NCBI GenBank assembly: GCA_041946825.1
Contig: JBHGBD010000006.1
Span: forward strand, 62,001 to 126,000
Direction: 5' to 3'
DNA length: 64,000 nt
Source of the DNA: CAZTHM01 sp041946825
GTDB lineage: Bacteria; Acidobacteriota; Terriglobia; UBA7540
The notes under the pieces were generated by a model. It did no database searches, had not been told where the DNA came from, and was given only the letters and a program-made list of their open reading frames with translations. Positions 8,199-17,392 of this stretch are shown here, in pieces. The position numbers and the translations under genes were made by a program. Position 1 is the stretch's first letter. Each line of letters begins with the position of its first letter.

Positions 8199-9478
8199 CC
8201 TCGCCGGGTTCCTCGACCTCGCCGTGGCGTCAGCTATCCCGGTACCAGTGGCTGGTGCTGATGGTGGCGTGGCTGGGCTGGGTCTTCGACTCCATGGATG
8301 CCACGATCTACGCGCTGGTGATGGCGCCCGCCTTGAAAGAACTCCTGGGACCTCAGGCTACGCCGGAAAGCATCGCCCGGCACGGCGGAATTATCTTCGC
8401 GATCTTCATGCTGGGCTGGGCGTTGGGCGGCGTGGCCTTCGGGATTGCCGCCGATTACCTGGGACGCGCGCGGACGCTGGTCTATACAATCCTCATTTAC
8501 GCGGTCTTTACGGGTTTGGCCGGGTTTTCGCACTCGTGGACGGAGTTGGCGGTCTACCGATTTTTGACGGCCCTGGGAATCGGCGGCGAGTGGGCGGCGG
8601 GAGCGACGCTGGTCGCGGAAGTCTGGCCGGAATCGCTGCGCGTGAAAGGCGCGGGATTGCTCCAGTCCGCCTGGGGCGCGGGATATTTCATTGCCGCGGC
8701 GCTGTATCACGTGCTGTCCGCGCAAAGCTGGCGCGTGATGTTTTTTGTGGGTTTGGCTCCCGCCGTAGTGGCTCTGCTGGCTCGGCTGAAGGTTCGCGAG
8801 TCGCAAAGATGGGTCGAGGTCCGCCAGCAGGCGCAAGCAGGGTCGATTCAGCACATGACCTCCTGGGCCGACCTTTTCAAACCACAGACCCGGCGCGACA
8901 CGCTGGTGGGCACAGCCCTGGCCTTCGTCGCGGTGTTCGGCCTGTGGGGAGCCACCAATTGGACTCCCACCCTGATCCGCGAGCTGTTGGAGACGCGGCA
9001 TCTGGACGAAGCCTCCTCCGTGCGCCTGGTCAGCTACGCCATCATGAGCCTGAATGTCGGAGCGATTGCCGGCTATCTCGCGTTTGCCCCGCTGGCCGAA
9101 TGGCTGGGGCGAAGAGGCGCCTTCCTTATCATGCTGGCGGGCTCGGCGGTGACCCTGCCGGCGACATTCTACGTTCCCCGGAGTTATTCCACCGTCATGC
9201 TCATGCTGCCGTTCCTGGGATTCTTTTCCAACGGCATCTTCAGCGGATTTCCCATCTATCTCCCCGAAATCTTTCCCACCCGTATCCGGGCTACCGGCGC
9301 GGGATTCTGCTTCAACGCCGGGCGCGTCATGGCCGCCGGAGGCCCGTTTCTGACCGGATATCTGGTCGCCTACGTGGGGTCATACGCCCACGCGGCGAGC
9401 TCTGTCGCGGTCATCTACGTTCTCGGAATGTTCGTCCTCTTAAAGGCAAGGGAAACAAAACACGAAGTCTTGCGATGA
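8195..9478 (+). CDS. MFS transporter, sugar/organic-acid type
   Basis: The 427-residue protein has 12 predicted spans and the classical MFS signatures: D-x-x-D-A at the first span (WVFDSMDATIYAL), GIAADYLGRARTL in the loop between spans 2 and 3 (the GxxxD(R/K)xGR motif) and RFLTALGIGGEWAAG in span 4. This pattern fits the aromatic-acid/sialate-type branch of cytoplasmic membrane proton symporters. Substrate cannot be read. The start codon lies within the stop region of the preceding membrane protein gene (4-base overlap), suggesting a joint transport role. Confidence 0.85.
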   Translation: MTSPGSSTSPWRQLSRYQWLVLMVAWLGWVFDSMDATIYALVMAPALKELLGPQATPESIARHGGIIFAIFMLGWALGGVAFGIAADYLGRARTLVYTILIYAVFTGLAGFSHSWTELAVYRFLTALGIGGEWAAGATLVAEVWPESLRVKGAGLLQSAWGAGYFIAAALYHVLSAQSWRVMFFVGLAPAVVALLARLKVRESQRWVEVRQQAQAGSIQHMTSWADLFKPQTRRDTLVGTALAFVAVFGLWGATNWTPTLIRELLETRHLDEASSVRLVSYAIMSLNVGAIAGYLAFAPLAEWLGRRGAFLIMLAGSAVTLPATFYVPRSYSTVMLMLPFLGFFSNGIFSGFPIYLPEIFPTRIRATGAGFCFNAGRVMAAGGPFLTGYLVAYVGSYAHAASSVAVIYVLGMFVLLKARETKHEVLR

Positions 9479-9606
9479 GCGGCGGGGCGCGAAAATCGGA
9501 GCCCGCCGAACTCGTGATGCGCCAGGCGGACGCCGCTTGCCAACTGCCCTGAGGGGAACCTGGGCAGCCATTGACAGATTGACATACCCCGAGCCTGATT
9601 TTGGCG

Positions 9607-9633
9607 TTGAATAAACGGTTGCCATGCTATAAT
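9607..9633 (+). promoter_or_regulatory. Extended -10 promoter for the giant SBBP/anchor-D gene
   Basis: A perfect TATAAT at 9628-9633 is preceded by TGC, giving an extended -10. The only -35-like hexamer is TTGAAT at 9607-9612, with a short 15-base spacer. The gene start is 42 bases beyond the -10. Confidence 0.55.
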
Positions 9634-9674
9634 CCGCCGACGACGCAAGCACCTGAGAAGAACTGGATAATCAT

Positions 9675-12600
9675 ATGAGAATGCAGTTAGCGTTGACGTT
9701 GCTAACGGAGCAGCAGAAGCGGCGGAAGGCGTCGTTCAGACGTCTCGCGCTTCGCGCCGGTTTGATCGTTTACCAGGCAGTAATCCTCAGCCAGGCGGGC
9801 ATCGTCTTGGCGCAGTCGAACGGGCTCGCGCCCAACCGCGCTCCCTCCGCCTCGCCGAGCATCTCGAAAGCTTCCGATCGCCCTCTCGGTCACCTGCCCG
9901 ACGTGGCCACTCGCGCGCGTGTGGGGGGAGCTTACGGACAATTGCCCCTTAGCTTCGAGCCCAACCGCGGCCAGGCGGACGCCAGAGTCCAGTTCCTTTC
10001 CCGCGCGCCGGGGTTCACGCTCTTCCTGACTGGCAACAACGAAGCCGTGCTGAAATTGCGTCGGCAGTCGGCAGTCAGCAGCCAGCAGCCGGCAGACCGA
10101 AATTCGAAATTCGAAACTCGAAATTCGAAACTCGAAAACCGATCGCCGAATTCCGACTCCCGACTCCCGGCAGTTCTCCGCATGAGCCTCGTGGGCGGAA
10201 ATCGCGCCGCGGAAATCGCCGGCGCCGATGAGCTTCCCGGCAAAAGCAATTACTTCATCGGCCGCGACCCCGAGAAGTGGCACGCCGGAATTCCCAACTA
10301 CCGCAAGGTTGCGGCGCGCGGCGTCTATCCGGGCATTGACCTGGTCTACTACGGCAACCAGCGCCAGCTCGAATACGACTTCACCGTCGCTCCCGGCGCC
10401 GACCCGGGCGCCATTCGGCTGGGGCTCGAAATTGCAGATGGGAAGACCGAAACTGGAAACTCGAAACTGGAAACTCGCTCGACTACCGAGTCTGTCCGCA
10501 TCGACGCCAAGGGCGACCTCGTCATCGCGCTGGACGGCGGCGATTTGCGGTTCCATAAGCCAGTGGTCTATCAGGAGCAGTCGGCAGGAAGCAGCTCTCA
10601 GCTATCAGCCGTCAGTGGTCAGCAGACTGTGAGCGCAAGCCCCGGCTCGTCAAATCACAATTCACAAATCACCTATCACAATTCCGTGGAGGGGCGCTTC
10701 GTTCTCCTGGCTAAAAACCTTGTCGGATTTGAGATCGGCCCCTACGACCGCACCCGCCCCCTCGTCATCGACCCCGTCTTGAGCTATTCGACGTACCTCG
10801 GCGGGAGCAATATTGATTCAGCCAACTCAATTGCGGTGAGCAGTGACGGGTCAGCGTTCATCGCCGGCGAAACGGACTCGACGGACTTCCCTACCGCTCA
10901 TGCTTTGCAGCCCAACGTCGGTGGTCCGCTCGACTTCCCCAACGATGCCTTCGTTTCCAAAATCAGCCCTGACGGCTCAACACTTCTCTACTCCACCTTC
11001 CTTGGCGGCGCTCGTCAAGAACGAGCCAACGGGATTGCCGTCGACACTTTTGGCAATGCCTACGTCACGGGAACAACGATTTCAGAGGACTACCCAGCAA
11101 GTATCGGCGCCGCCGACCCGAATTGCGGCAACGACGGCCATTGCGACTCGACGACCAACAATGGACTGCTCAAATCCGACGGTTTCGTCACCAAACTCAA
11201 CCCTGAAGGGTCGGCGATCGCCTACTCCACGTTTATCAGTCACCTTGGGCCACAGATCAGCGCGGGGCCTCCGCCGGTGTTTTCCGGAGCTAACGACAGA
11301 TCCTTCGCCATCGCTGTCGATTTGAATGGCAACGCCTACGTGACAGGCGTTACGGACTACGCCGACGACACGGGTCCTTTCTTTGGCGGTCCAGGTGACG
11401 ACGTCTTTCTCATCAAGATTAACGCGAATGGGACGGGATTTTCTTTCTTCGGTGATTTCGGGGGAGCAGCTGACGACGAGGGTTTCAGCGTGGCCGCCGA
11501 CAATGCCAGCTTCGCCTTCGTGACCGGCGTAACGTATTCCAACCCGTTTTTGGGGAATGCCTCCGCAGGCGACGCGGATGGATTCGTGATGAAGATCGAC
11601 ACCACCCAGCCCGTGGCAACCTCGATTGCGTACTCGACCCTTCTGGGGGGCGCTGGGCGAGACCAGGCAAACGGAATTGCCATTGATGCGGGCGGGAACG
11701 CCTACATCACCGGTGTGACCAACTCGGCGAACTTTCCGACCACCGCGGGCGTCGTCAAAACACCCTGCACTTCCGAAGGTGACGCCTTTGTGTCGAAACT
11801 GAGTCCCGTGGCGGCGCTTATCTACTCCACATGCGTCGGCGGGACGGGTGCGGACTATGGCGCGGGCATTGCCCTCGACACGGCCACCAACGCCTACATT
11901 ACGGGCTTCACGAACTCGACCAACTTCCCGACTTCCGGCGTTCCATTTCAGGGCACTTACGGCGGCGGAAATACGGATGCGTTTGTATTCAAGCTCGACC
12001 CAACCGGTACAACGCTTGTCTACTCGAGCTACCTGGGAGGTAGCAACGCGGAAGAAGGCAAGGGCATTGCAGTGGACGCGAACGCGAATGCATACGTCGG
12101 AGGACAAACCTGCTCGACGGACTTTCCGCCGGCCCGGCCTCTTCAATCTTCGCCGGGCGGGAATTGCGATGCCTTTGTCGCCAAGGTGCGCGTCGGCCCC
12201 GACATCAATCTCTCGGCGACGAGCTTGAGTTTCGGAAGCCAAGCTGTGGGCACGACCAGCCTGCCGCAAACCGTGATCGTCACCAGCATCGGCGATTCTG
12301 CTCTCAACATTACGGGTGTGGCGATTACGGGGAATTTCGCTATCCAGTCGAACACATGTTCGGGCGCATCGTTGACCGTCGATCAGACTTGCACGGTTTC
12401 AGTGACCTTCTCCCCGACATCTTTTGGACCAAAGACGGGCACTTTGACTCTTACTGACAATGTGGCTCCGGGCACCCATGCGGTGAGCCTGACCGGCTCG
12501 GGAACGAATTTGAGCATTGCGCCTACGGCGTTGATTTTTGGAGACCAAGGTTTGAATACCACCAGCCCCGCTCAAACTGTGACTATGACCAACACGGGCA

Positions 12601-14963
12601 CTGGAGCGGTCACCATCATCGGGATTGACGCGGCCGGCGATTTTGCCCAGACCAACACCTGCGGAAACAGCTTGGCGGCCGGCGCGAACTGCACCATCAG
12701 TGTTACCTTCACGCCCACAGCCGTCGGAATCCTTTCGGGAACGGTTACGATCACGGACACCGATCCCACGAGTCCTCAAATCATCACGCTGACCGGCCAT
12801 GGGACAGCAGCAGTCGCTGCGGTAACACCGGCAACCCTCTCCTTTGGCAATCAGGGCGGCACCGGCCCCTCGCAAAACGTCACGCTATCCAACACCGGCA
12901 ACGCGCCTCTGGCTATTTCTGGTATCTCGATTACAGGTCCCTTTTCTCAGACCAGCACTTGCGGCAGCACGTTGGTGTCCGGCGCAAGTTGCACGATCAG
13001 CGTCAGCTTCTTGCCGACGTCGCCCGGCGCCGCAACCGGCACCCTTTCAATTGCGGACAGTGCCTCCGGAAGTCCGCAGACTGTTTCGCTTTCAGGTACG
13101 GGAGTCGTTCCCGTGGTCAGCCTCGCTCCCACCAGCCTGACCTTTGCCAGCCAAGCTGTAACTACTCCACCCACGGCAAGTGATCCGCAGACGGTTGTAT
13201 TGACCAACACTGGCAACGCCACGCTGAACATCGCGGTGAACGGCATTCTCATCTCCGGTGTGAACGCCAGCGACTTCTTGCAAACGAACACGTGCGGCGT
13301 TTCGGCTGTGACCGGCGGCACCATCCTGGCTGGCGCAAGCTGCGCCATTAGCGTGAGCTTCAAGCCGACAGCGGCGGGCACTCGGCTGGCCTCCGTCACG
13401 ATTATCGATGACGCCAGCAACTCACCTCAGAGCATCGCGGTTACCGGCACAGGCGCTAATGCTCCGTGGGCGGTAGTTTCGCCCACCAGCCTATCGTTCG
13501 TTGACACGCCGGTCGGCGTAACGACCAGCACGACAACGGGCGCTAACAATGTCATTACGCTAACCAATCAGGGAAATGCAGATCTCCTGATTTCGTCGAT
13601 TGCGACGACCGGTGATTTCGCCAAGAGCGATGACTGCGGCAGTTCGCGCACGGCAGGTCAAAGTTGCACGATCAGCGTCACCTTCAAGCCCACCGCCGTG
13701 GGCAACCGCTACGGCACGCTGACCATCAACGACAACTCCTCGAACAGCCCGCAGACCGTGCTGCTGGCAGGCAACGGCCAGGCGGTGCCCACCGTCAGCC
13801 TGGCACCGACGGCCATTACCTTTGGCGACCAGATTGTGAATACAACGAGCGCCACTCAGACGGTTACGTTGACAAATGTGGGCGGCGCGGATTTGGCAAT
13901 CACTAACGTGGCGATAGCCGGAACGAATGGCGGCGATTTCGCCATCGTCGGCAACACCTGCGCCGGCACCTTCGTGCCTGGCTCGGCGCCGTGCACAATT
14001 ACCGTGAGCTTCACGCCGACGGCGGCGGGAGTGCGTACCGGTTCCATCGTCGTCGCCGACAATGCTCCCACTGCGGGCAGCCAGCAGACGGTGCCCCTGA
14101 GCGGCAACGGAACCCTGCCGCCGGGCGTCGGGCTCAACCCCACGAGTCTGACCTTCGCCGAGCGCGCGATTGGCACAACGAGTGACCCGCAATCGGTGAT
14201 CTTGACCAACACGGGCGGCGGGACTCTCAACATTTCCGGGATCACGAAGACGGGCACGGACGCAGCGGACTTCAATGTGAACCACAATTGTCCGGGTTCG
14301 CTGGCGCCGGGATTGACCTGCACGATTTCGGTGACGTTCACGCCCAGCGCAACGGGAAATCGCCTAGCGGCCGTCAGCATCGCCGACAACGCTCCGGGCA
14401 GCCCGCAAAGTATTCCCCTGTTTGGCGGGGGATCGAGCGTGGCGGGAGATTATACGATTTCCATCGACCCGAAGACGGCCACGATCTTTGCGGGGAGCAC
14501 GGCAAACTTTAGTCTGACCGTAACACCCTTGAACGGATTCACCGGCAAGGTCAACGTAAGCTGTACGGCGGCAATTCGCCAGGGGGCTTGCGTCGTGAAT
14601 CCGACTTCCGTCACACTCGACGGGACGAATCCCTTAGAGGTCGGTATAAGCGTCCAGACGACGGCGCGGGTTCAGGCGCCGCCGGGTTCGGGGCCGAATT
14701 CCCTGCCTCCGGCAAAGGGCTACCGGTGGGTGCCGTGGGCATTCCTCCTGATGGTGCTCGTGACCCTGGGTGCCAACCGGCGGCGGCGGACGGCGATCGC
14801 GCTGAGCGTCGTGATCCTGATGGCGCTGCTTTGGACGGCCTGCGGCGGGGGAGGCGAAGTCGGCGTGCCGAACGGAACTCCCGCGGGCAGCTACACTCTG
14901 ACCATTACGGGAGTCTCTGGAACTACCACAAAGACGACGGCGGTGACACTCATAGTGAATTAG
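9675..14963 (+). CDS. Giant secreted SBBP-repeat and choice-of-anchor-D protein
   Basis: The 1762-residue protein has a signal/anchor near residues 24-46 (LALRAGLIVYQAVILSQAG). An N-terminal domain (about 90-365: PLSFEPNRGQ, FSRAPGFTLF, GIDLVYYGN) follows, then about seven SBBP beta-propeller-type repeats (SYSTYLGG, YSTFLGG, YSTLLGG; about 368-835). Seven choice-of-anchor-D/ASH domains come next (about 844-1590: ATSLSFGSQ, PTALIFGDQ, PTSLTFAER, each with a TC...SVTF core). An Ig-like stretch, two hydrophobic segments (1685-1700, 1707-1722) and a short beta C-terminus complete it. It is probably cell-surface or secreted and adhesive. Heptad DNA arrays are inserted in frame in the N-terminal domain. 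Acidobacterial genomes have many such proteins; exact role unknown. Confidence 0.85.
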   Translation: MRMQLALTLLTEQQKRRKASFRRLALRAGLIVYQAVILSQAGIVLAQSNGLAPNRAPSASPSISKASDRPLGHLPDVATRARVGGAYGQLPLSFEPNRGQADARVQFLSRAPGFTLFLTGNNEAVLKLRRQSAVSSQQPADRNSKFETRNSKLENRSPNSDSRLPAVLRMSLVGGNRAAEIAGADELPGKSNYFIGRDPEKWHAGIPNYRKVAARGVYPGIDLVYYGNQRQLEYDFTVAPGADPGAIRLGLEIADGKTETGNSKLETRSTTESVRIDAKGDLVIALDGGDLRFHKPVVYQEQSAGSSSQLSAVSGQQTVSASPGSSNHNSQITYHNSVEGRFVLLAKNLVGFEIGPYDRTRPLVIDPVLSYSTYLGGSNIDSANSIAVSSDGSAFIAGETDSTDFPTAHALQPNVGGPLDFPNDAFVSKISPDGSTLLYSTFLGGARQERANGIAVDTFGNAYVTGTTISEDYPASIGAADPNCGNDGHCDSTTNNGLLKSDGFVTKLNPEGSAIAYSTFISHLGPQISAGPPPVFSGANDRSFAIAVDLNGNAYVTGVTDYADDTGPFFGGPGDDVFLIKINANGTGFSFFGDFGGAADDEGFSVAADNASFAFVTGVTYSNPFLGNASAGDADGFVMKIDTTQPVATSIAYSTLLGGAGRDQANGIAIDAGGNAYITGVTNSANFPTTAGVVKTPCTSEGDAFVSKLSPVAALIYSTCVGGTGADYGAGIALDTATNAYITGFTNSTNFPTSGVPFQGTYGGGNTDAFVFKLDPTGTTLVYSSYLGGSNAEEGKGIAVDANANAYVGGQTCSTDFPPARPLQSSPGGNCDAFVAKVRVGPDINLSATSLSFGSQAVGTTSLPQTVIVTSIGDSALNITGVAITGNFAIQSNTCSGASLTVDQTCTVSVTFSPTSFGPKTGTLTLTDNVAPGTHAVSLTGSGTNLSIAPTALIFGDQGLNTTSPAQTVTMTNTGTGAVTIIGIDAAGDFAQTNTCGNSLAAGANCTISVTFTPTAVGILSGTVTITDTDPTSPQIITLTGHGTAAVAAVTPATLSFGNQGGTGPSQNVTLSNTGNAPLAISGISITGPFSQTSTCGSTLVSGASCTISVSFLPTSPGAATGTLSIADSASGSPQTVSLSGTGVVPVVSLAPTSLTFASQAVTTPPTASDPQTVVLTNTGNATLNIAVNGILISGVNASDFLQTNTCGVSAVTGGTILAGASCAISVSFKPTAAGTRLASVTIIDDASNSPQSIAVTGTGANAPWAVVSPTSLSFVDTPVGVTTSTTTGANNVITLTNQGNADLLISSIATTGDFAKSDDCGSSRTAGQSCTISVTFKPTAVGNRYGTLTINDNSSNSPQTVLLAGNGQAVPTVSLAPTAITFGDQIVNTTSATQTVTLTNVGGADLAITNVAIAGTNGGDFAIVGNTCAGTFVPGSAPCTITVSFTPTAAGVRTGSIVVADNAPTAGSQQTVPLSGNGTLPPGVGLNPTSLTFAERAIGTTSDPQSVILTNTGGGTLNISGITKTGTDAADFNVNHNCPGSLAPGLTCTISVTFTPSATGNRLAAVSIADNAPGSPQSIPLFGGGSSVAGDYTISIDPKTATIFAGSTANFSLTVTPLNGFTGKVNVSCTAAIRQGACVVNPTSVTLDGTNPLEVGISVQTTARVQAPPGSGPNSLPPAKGYRWVPWAFLLMVLVTLGANRRRRTAIALSVVILMALLWTACGGGGEVGVPNGTPAGSYTLTITGVSGTTTKTTAVTLIVN
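10062..10167. repeat. Three adjoining heptad arrays inside the giant protein gene
   Basis: Five units of CRGCAGY type (10062-10096), six of CGAAAYT (10098-10139) and three of CGACTCC type (10147-10167) lie in one run of about 105 bases, i.e. 35 codons with no frame change. Because 7 and 3 are coprime, the DNA repeat is read as a seven-residue repeat: NSKFETR-NSKLENR. It sits at about residues 130-164. Confidence 0.9.
10441..10475. repeat. Heptad array in coding sequence, SGAAACT, 5 units
   Basis: Units GGAAGAC, CGAAACT, GGAAACT, CGAAACT, GGAAACT encode TETGNSKLETR at about residues 256-267 of the giant protein. The consensus is shared with the CGAAAYT array at 10098-10139. Confidence 0.85.
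10578..10683. repeat. Two heptad arrays in coding sequence
   Basis: Seven units beginning CAG (CAGTCGG, CAGGAAG, CAGCTCT, CAGCTAT, CAGCCGT, CAGTGGT, CAGCAGA; 10578-10626) are followed after 29 bases by four CACAATT-type units (10656-10683). They encode a Ser/Gln/Asn-rich segment at about residues 302-337 of the giant protein. AGCTATC/AGCCGTC words recur outside genes at 42984-43011. Confidence 0.85.
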
Positions 14964-15029
14964 TCGTTGAATCGAAGTTATTGGACCTGGGCGAAAGCCA
15001 ACGGGTCTCTGTCGAGGGAGGCATCATCC

Positions 15030-15587
15030 ATGCGGAAGTTCACGTGGTTACTGGCGCTCGGTCTGTTTCTGGCAATCCCGGCAAGAGGTCAGGAGACCCC
15101 GCAGCTTGAAGTTTTCGCGGGCGGCGGTTATGCCAAGGGCGATCTGGGAGGGGCCGATCTGAATCTCTACGGGTGGAATGGCGCAGTGACCGAGAACCTG
15201 AACTCGTGGTTTGGCGGGACGGCGGATTTCAGTGGCTGGTACGGTCGCGAGACCCAGCTCGACGCCGGAGGGAATCCCGTCAAAGTCAACGTCAGCGCCC
15301 ACACCTTCATGTTCGGGCCGCATTTTGCCTATCGGAAGTCAGGCGGGTTCACGCCCTTCGCGCACGTCCTGCTGGGAGGCGTTCGCGCCAGCCAGGGCTA
15401 CATCGGCATTTCTCAGGACGCCACCAAGTTCGCGGCGGCATTTGGCGGTGGAATCGACATCAAGCTCAGCCAGCACGTCGCCGTGCGAGTAATCCAAGCC
15501 GAATATTGGGTGACCCCATTCTTCGGCCTGAGACAGGACAACATCCGCGTGACCGCGGGCGTCGTCTTCCGCTTCGGCAAAAAATAA
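15030..15587 (+). CDS. Small outer-membrane beta-barrel protein
   Basis: The 185-residue protein starts at ATG 15030, behind GAGGGAGGC, with a signal peptide (MRKFTWLLALGLFLAIPARG, cleavage after ARG or AQ-like site). The mature part alternates short amphipathic strands (LEVFAGGGYAKGDL, WFGGTADFSGWYG, HTFMFGPHFAYR, FAHVLLGGVRAS, FAAAFGGGIDIKL, VTAGVVFRFGKK), the pattern of an eight-stranded OmpA/OmpW-like barrel with an aromatic near the C-terminus. An upstream in-frame start at 14967 would bury the signal peptide and is rejected. It lies 66 bases after the giant protein gene, so coexpression is possible. Function is unknown. Confidence 0.8.
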   Translation: MRKFTWLLALGLFLAIPARGQETPQLEVFAGGGYAKGDLGGADLNLYGWNGAVTENLNSWFGGTADFSGWYGRETQLDAGGNPVKVNVSAHTFMFGPHFAYRKSGGFTPFAHVLLGGVRASQGYIGISQDATKFAAAFGGGIDIKLSQHVAVRVIQAEYWVTPFFGLRQDNIRVTAGVVFRFGKK

Positions 15588-15662
15588 GCCATCCGACCCT
15601 GACTGCCGCCGGCTCTCCAACACCCTGTGTCGGCGCTTGCATACTGCTCCCCACTCGCAGCA

Positions 15663-15689
15663 GCCCAAGGCTGCGGTGTCTCCTTGGGC
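15663..15689 (+). terminator. Hairpin after the beta-barrel gene
   Basis: GCCCAAGG (15663-15670) and CCTTGGGC (15682-15689) form a perfect 8-bp stem with an 11-base loop. It lies 76 bases past the stop codon and lacks a T-run, so it may be a processing or weak stop signal rather than an efficient intrinsic terminator. Confidence 0.4.
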
Positions 15690-15757
15690 CCGCACAAAAG
15701 CACGGCGGCTTGTGTTACGACAGACAGCAAGGTAAAAATGTTACAATCGTCCCTATC

Positions 15758-16324
15758 GTGAGGAATGAGACGCTGTTCTCGGTGGGGTGCCTGGCGTTGC
15801 TCGTCTGGGGATGCCCGAAACGCCAGACGACCACGCATATTATCTACACGCCTGCCCCGCCGGCGCCGGCCGCACAAAATCAGGGCGAGTCGAGTGGTGC
15901 CATGGTCATCGAAGAGCCTGCACCGCCCGAGCCTGAGGAAACGGCTCCCCTCGAGGAGCCTGTGACTCCCAAACCGGCGCCCAAGCGTCGAGTGCCCGTC
16001 CGAACTCAGACCCCCTCCACTCCCGATACGGCGGAGCCCGACGAGCAGCCCGCGGCTGAAGTGCCAGCGCTTGAGCCGCGCGAAGCTCCCGGACAACAGG
16101 CCGCCCTCCGGCAGCAAATCCAGCGCTCGCAAGATCGGCTACGCCAGCGGCTCGCCGAGCTCGACCGCCAGATTTCATCGGCCGCCGACCGCAGGATGGC
16201 TGACGACGCGCGCTCCTTCCTGGCCCAGTCGGAGCGGGCAGTCGCAGATGGCGACTTGCAGCGAGCCCTCAACCTCACCCGTAAGACGTCCCTGCTGGTC
16301 GCCGCTCTGGAACAGGAACGATAG
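15758..16324 (+). CDS. Proline-rich lipoprotein with C-terminal coiled coil
   Basis: The 188-residue protein is read from GTG 15758, which puts a lipoprotein signal at the N-terminus (ETLFSVGCLALLVWGC; lipobox VWGC). A Pro/Glu-rich linker (residues about 30-105) leads to a helical C-terminal domain of about 75 residues (QQIQRSQDRLRQRLAELDRQ, FLAQSERAVADGDLQRALNL), likely a coiled coil. The layout suggests a periplasm-spanning, membrane-anchored protein of the envelope. TACAAT at 15742-15747 is a possible -10, but it is only about 10 bases before the start. No family recognised. Confidence 0.7.
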   Translation: MRNETLFSVGCLALLVWGCPKRQTTTHIIYTPAPPAPAAQNQGESSGAMVIEEPAPPEPEETAPLEEPVTPKPAPKRRVPVRTQTPSTPDTAEPDEQPAAEVPALEPREAPGQQAALRQQIQRSQDRLRQRLAELDRQISSAADRRMADDARSFLAQSERAVADGDLQRALNLTRKTSLLVAALEQER

Positions 16325-16381
16325 CGGCCACGCCCGGGACAATTCCTGTTCAACCATCAATCCAGGAACTCGCGGAAAAAC

Positions 16382-16732
16382 TCAGCAGGTCACGTGCAGG
16401 ATGGCGTTGGTGTCGCGCGGTTCGTGATTGAGGAAATCAATTGCCTGAACGGTGGGAAAAATGAGCAACTCTACTTTACGCCGTGCGGCTTCCCGCTTTA
16501 TTTCGTTCATCACCGGCAGGGCGCCATGGGCGCCGGTTCCGATTACGAGGCGCTTGCATTTCCACGGGATCTTCTCCGCCGCCGAGAGCGGTGTATGCCC
16601 GAATTCGTCGCGGAATGGCTTGGACGGTTTCTTCTTGCGCCTGCGAATTTCGCCGCGATCAATGACCACGTCACACTCGTATGTGGCACCGTCAATCTGA
16701 ATTGACCCGAAGGTGAAGTTCTCGAAGCGCAT
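16382..16732 (-). CDS. Mth938-like domain protein (DUF498)
   Basis: The 116-residue protein has the landmarks of the Mth938/AAMDC family: a start of FENFTFGSIQIDG, then DVVIDRGEIRRRKKKPS, then VIGTGAHGALPV and a C-terminal strand/helix block. In bacteria these compact alpha/beta proteins are found alone or fused to other domains, and no reaction is established. The gene stands alone and diverges from the zinc-ribbon membrane protein gene at 16790. Confidence 0.85.
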   Translation of the reverse strand: MRFENFTFGSIQIDGATYECDVVIDRGEIRRRKKKPSKPFRDEFGHTPLSAAEKIPWKCKRLVIGTGAHGALPVMNEIKREAARRKVELLIFPTVQAIDFLNHEPRDTNAILHVTC

Positions 16733-16789
16733 GGCGCGCCTCCGCTGCTATTATAATCCCCGACGATTTCACGCGCCGGGATTCAGTTG

Positions 16790-17392
16790 ATGAGTATTGA
16801 CAACCAAGGAGGCGTGGCCCCGTTTTTGGAACGGTTCCTGCGCTGGGGATTCAGACTCGCCACCGTAGGGCTTACCGCCAGCTTCGTCCTCCACCTCCTG
16901 GCGCTTGGCCGGGTCAGTTTTCGCAGCCCGCTGTTCGCCGTGGTTCTTCACGCCGGAATCTTTCTTTTGGGCGTGCCGCTTACGTTTGTGCTAATTCGAC
17001 GGCTGGGGATCGACTGGGACCGCAGGAGGATTGCAGCGCTCTACGGCGTTTGCCCGTCGTGGATGAGGCAAGGCAGATACATCGTGCTCGTGTACTTCCT
17101 GCTCAACGCCGCGATCTTCTCGTTCCGGAATCCCATGGGAGAACTGGTGCGATCGCACCGTTACGAAATTTCCCCTTCCATTCTGGCATTCGTCACCGTC
17201 GGCTGGATGCTCGGCTACTATCTGCTTTCAGAGATTTTCTACGCACTCGCCAACTCCAAACCGGCTTTTTGCACGCGCGGTCATGTCCTGAAAATCGGCG
17301 ATGTCCGGTGTTCAAAATGCGGAATGCCTCTCAGAGCCACTGGTGCCGATTTGAGTAGAACGTCACCGGGCGGCCGGGGTACTTCTTCTTGA
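16790..17392 (+). CDS. Membrane protein with C-terminal zinc ribbon
   Basis: The 200-residue protein has four hydrophobic spans (about residues 22-40, 47-68, 98-112, 133-152) followed by a cytosolic tail with CTRGHVLKIGDVRCSKCGMPL, where three or four cysteines could bind zinc. The ATG at 16790 is preferred to the TTG one codon earlier. Its 3' end overlaps the convergent transglutaminase-like gene by 62 bases. No family recognised. Confidence 0.65.
   Translation: MSIDNQGGVAPFLERFLRWGFRLATVGLTASFVLHLLALGRVSFRSPLFAVVLHAGIFLLGVPLTFVLIRRLGIDWDRRRIAALYGVCPSWMRQGRYIVLVYFLLNAAIFSFRNPMGELVRSHRYEISPSILAFVTVGWMLGYYLLSEIFYALANSKPAFCTRGHVLKIGDVRCSKCGMPLRATGADLSRTSPGGRGTSS

Noticed and set aside
8191..9552. 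453-codon frame overlapping the MFS transporter on the same strand
   Set aside because: It is the +2 shadow; the MFS frame has all membrane spans and motifs.
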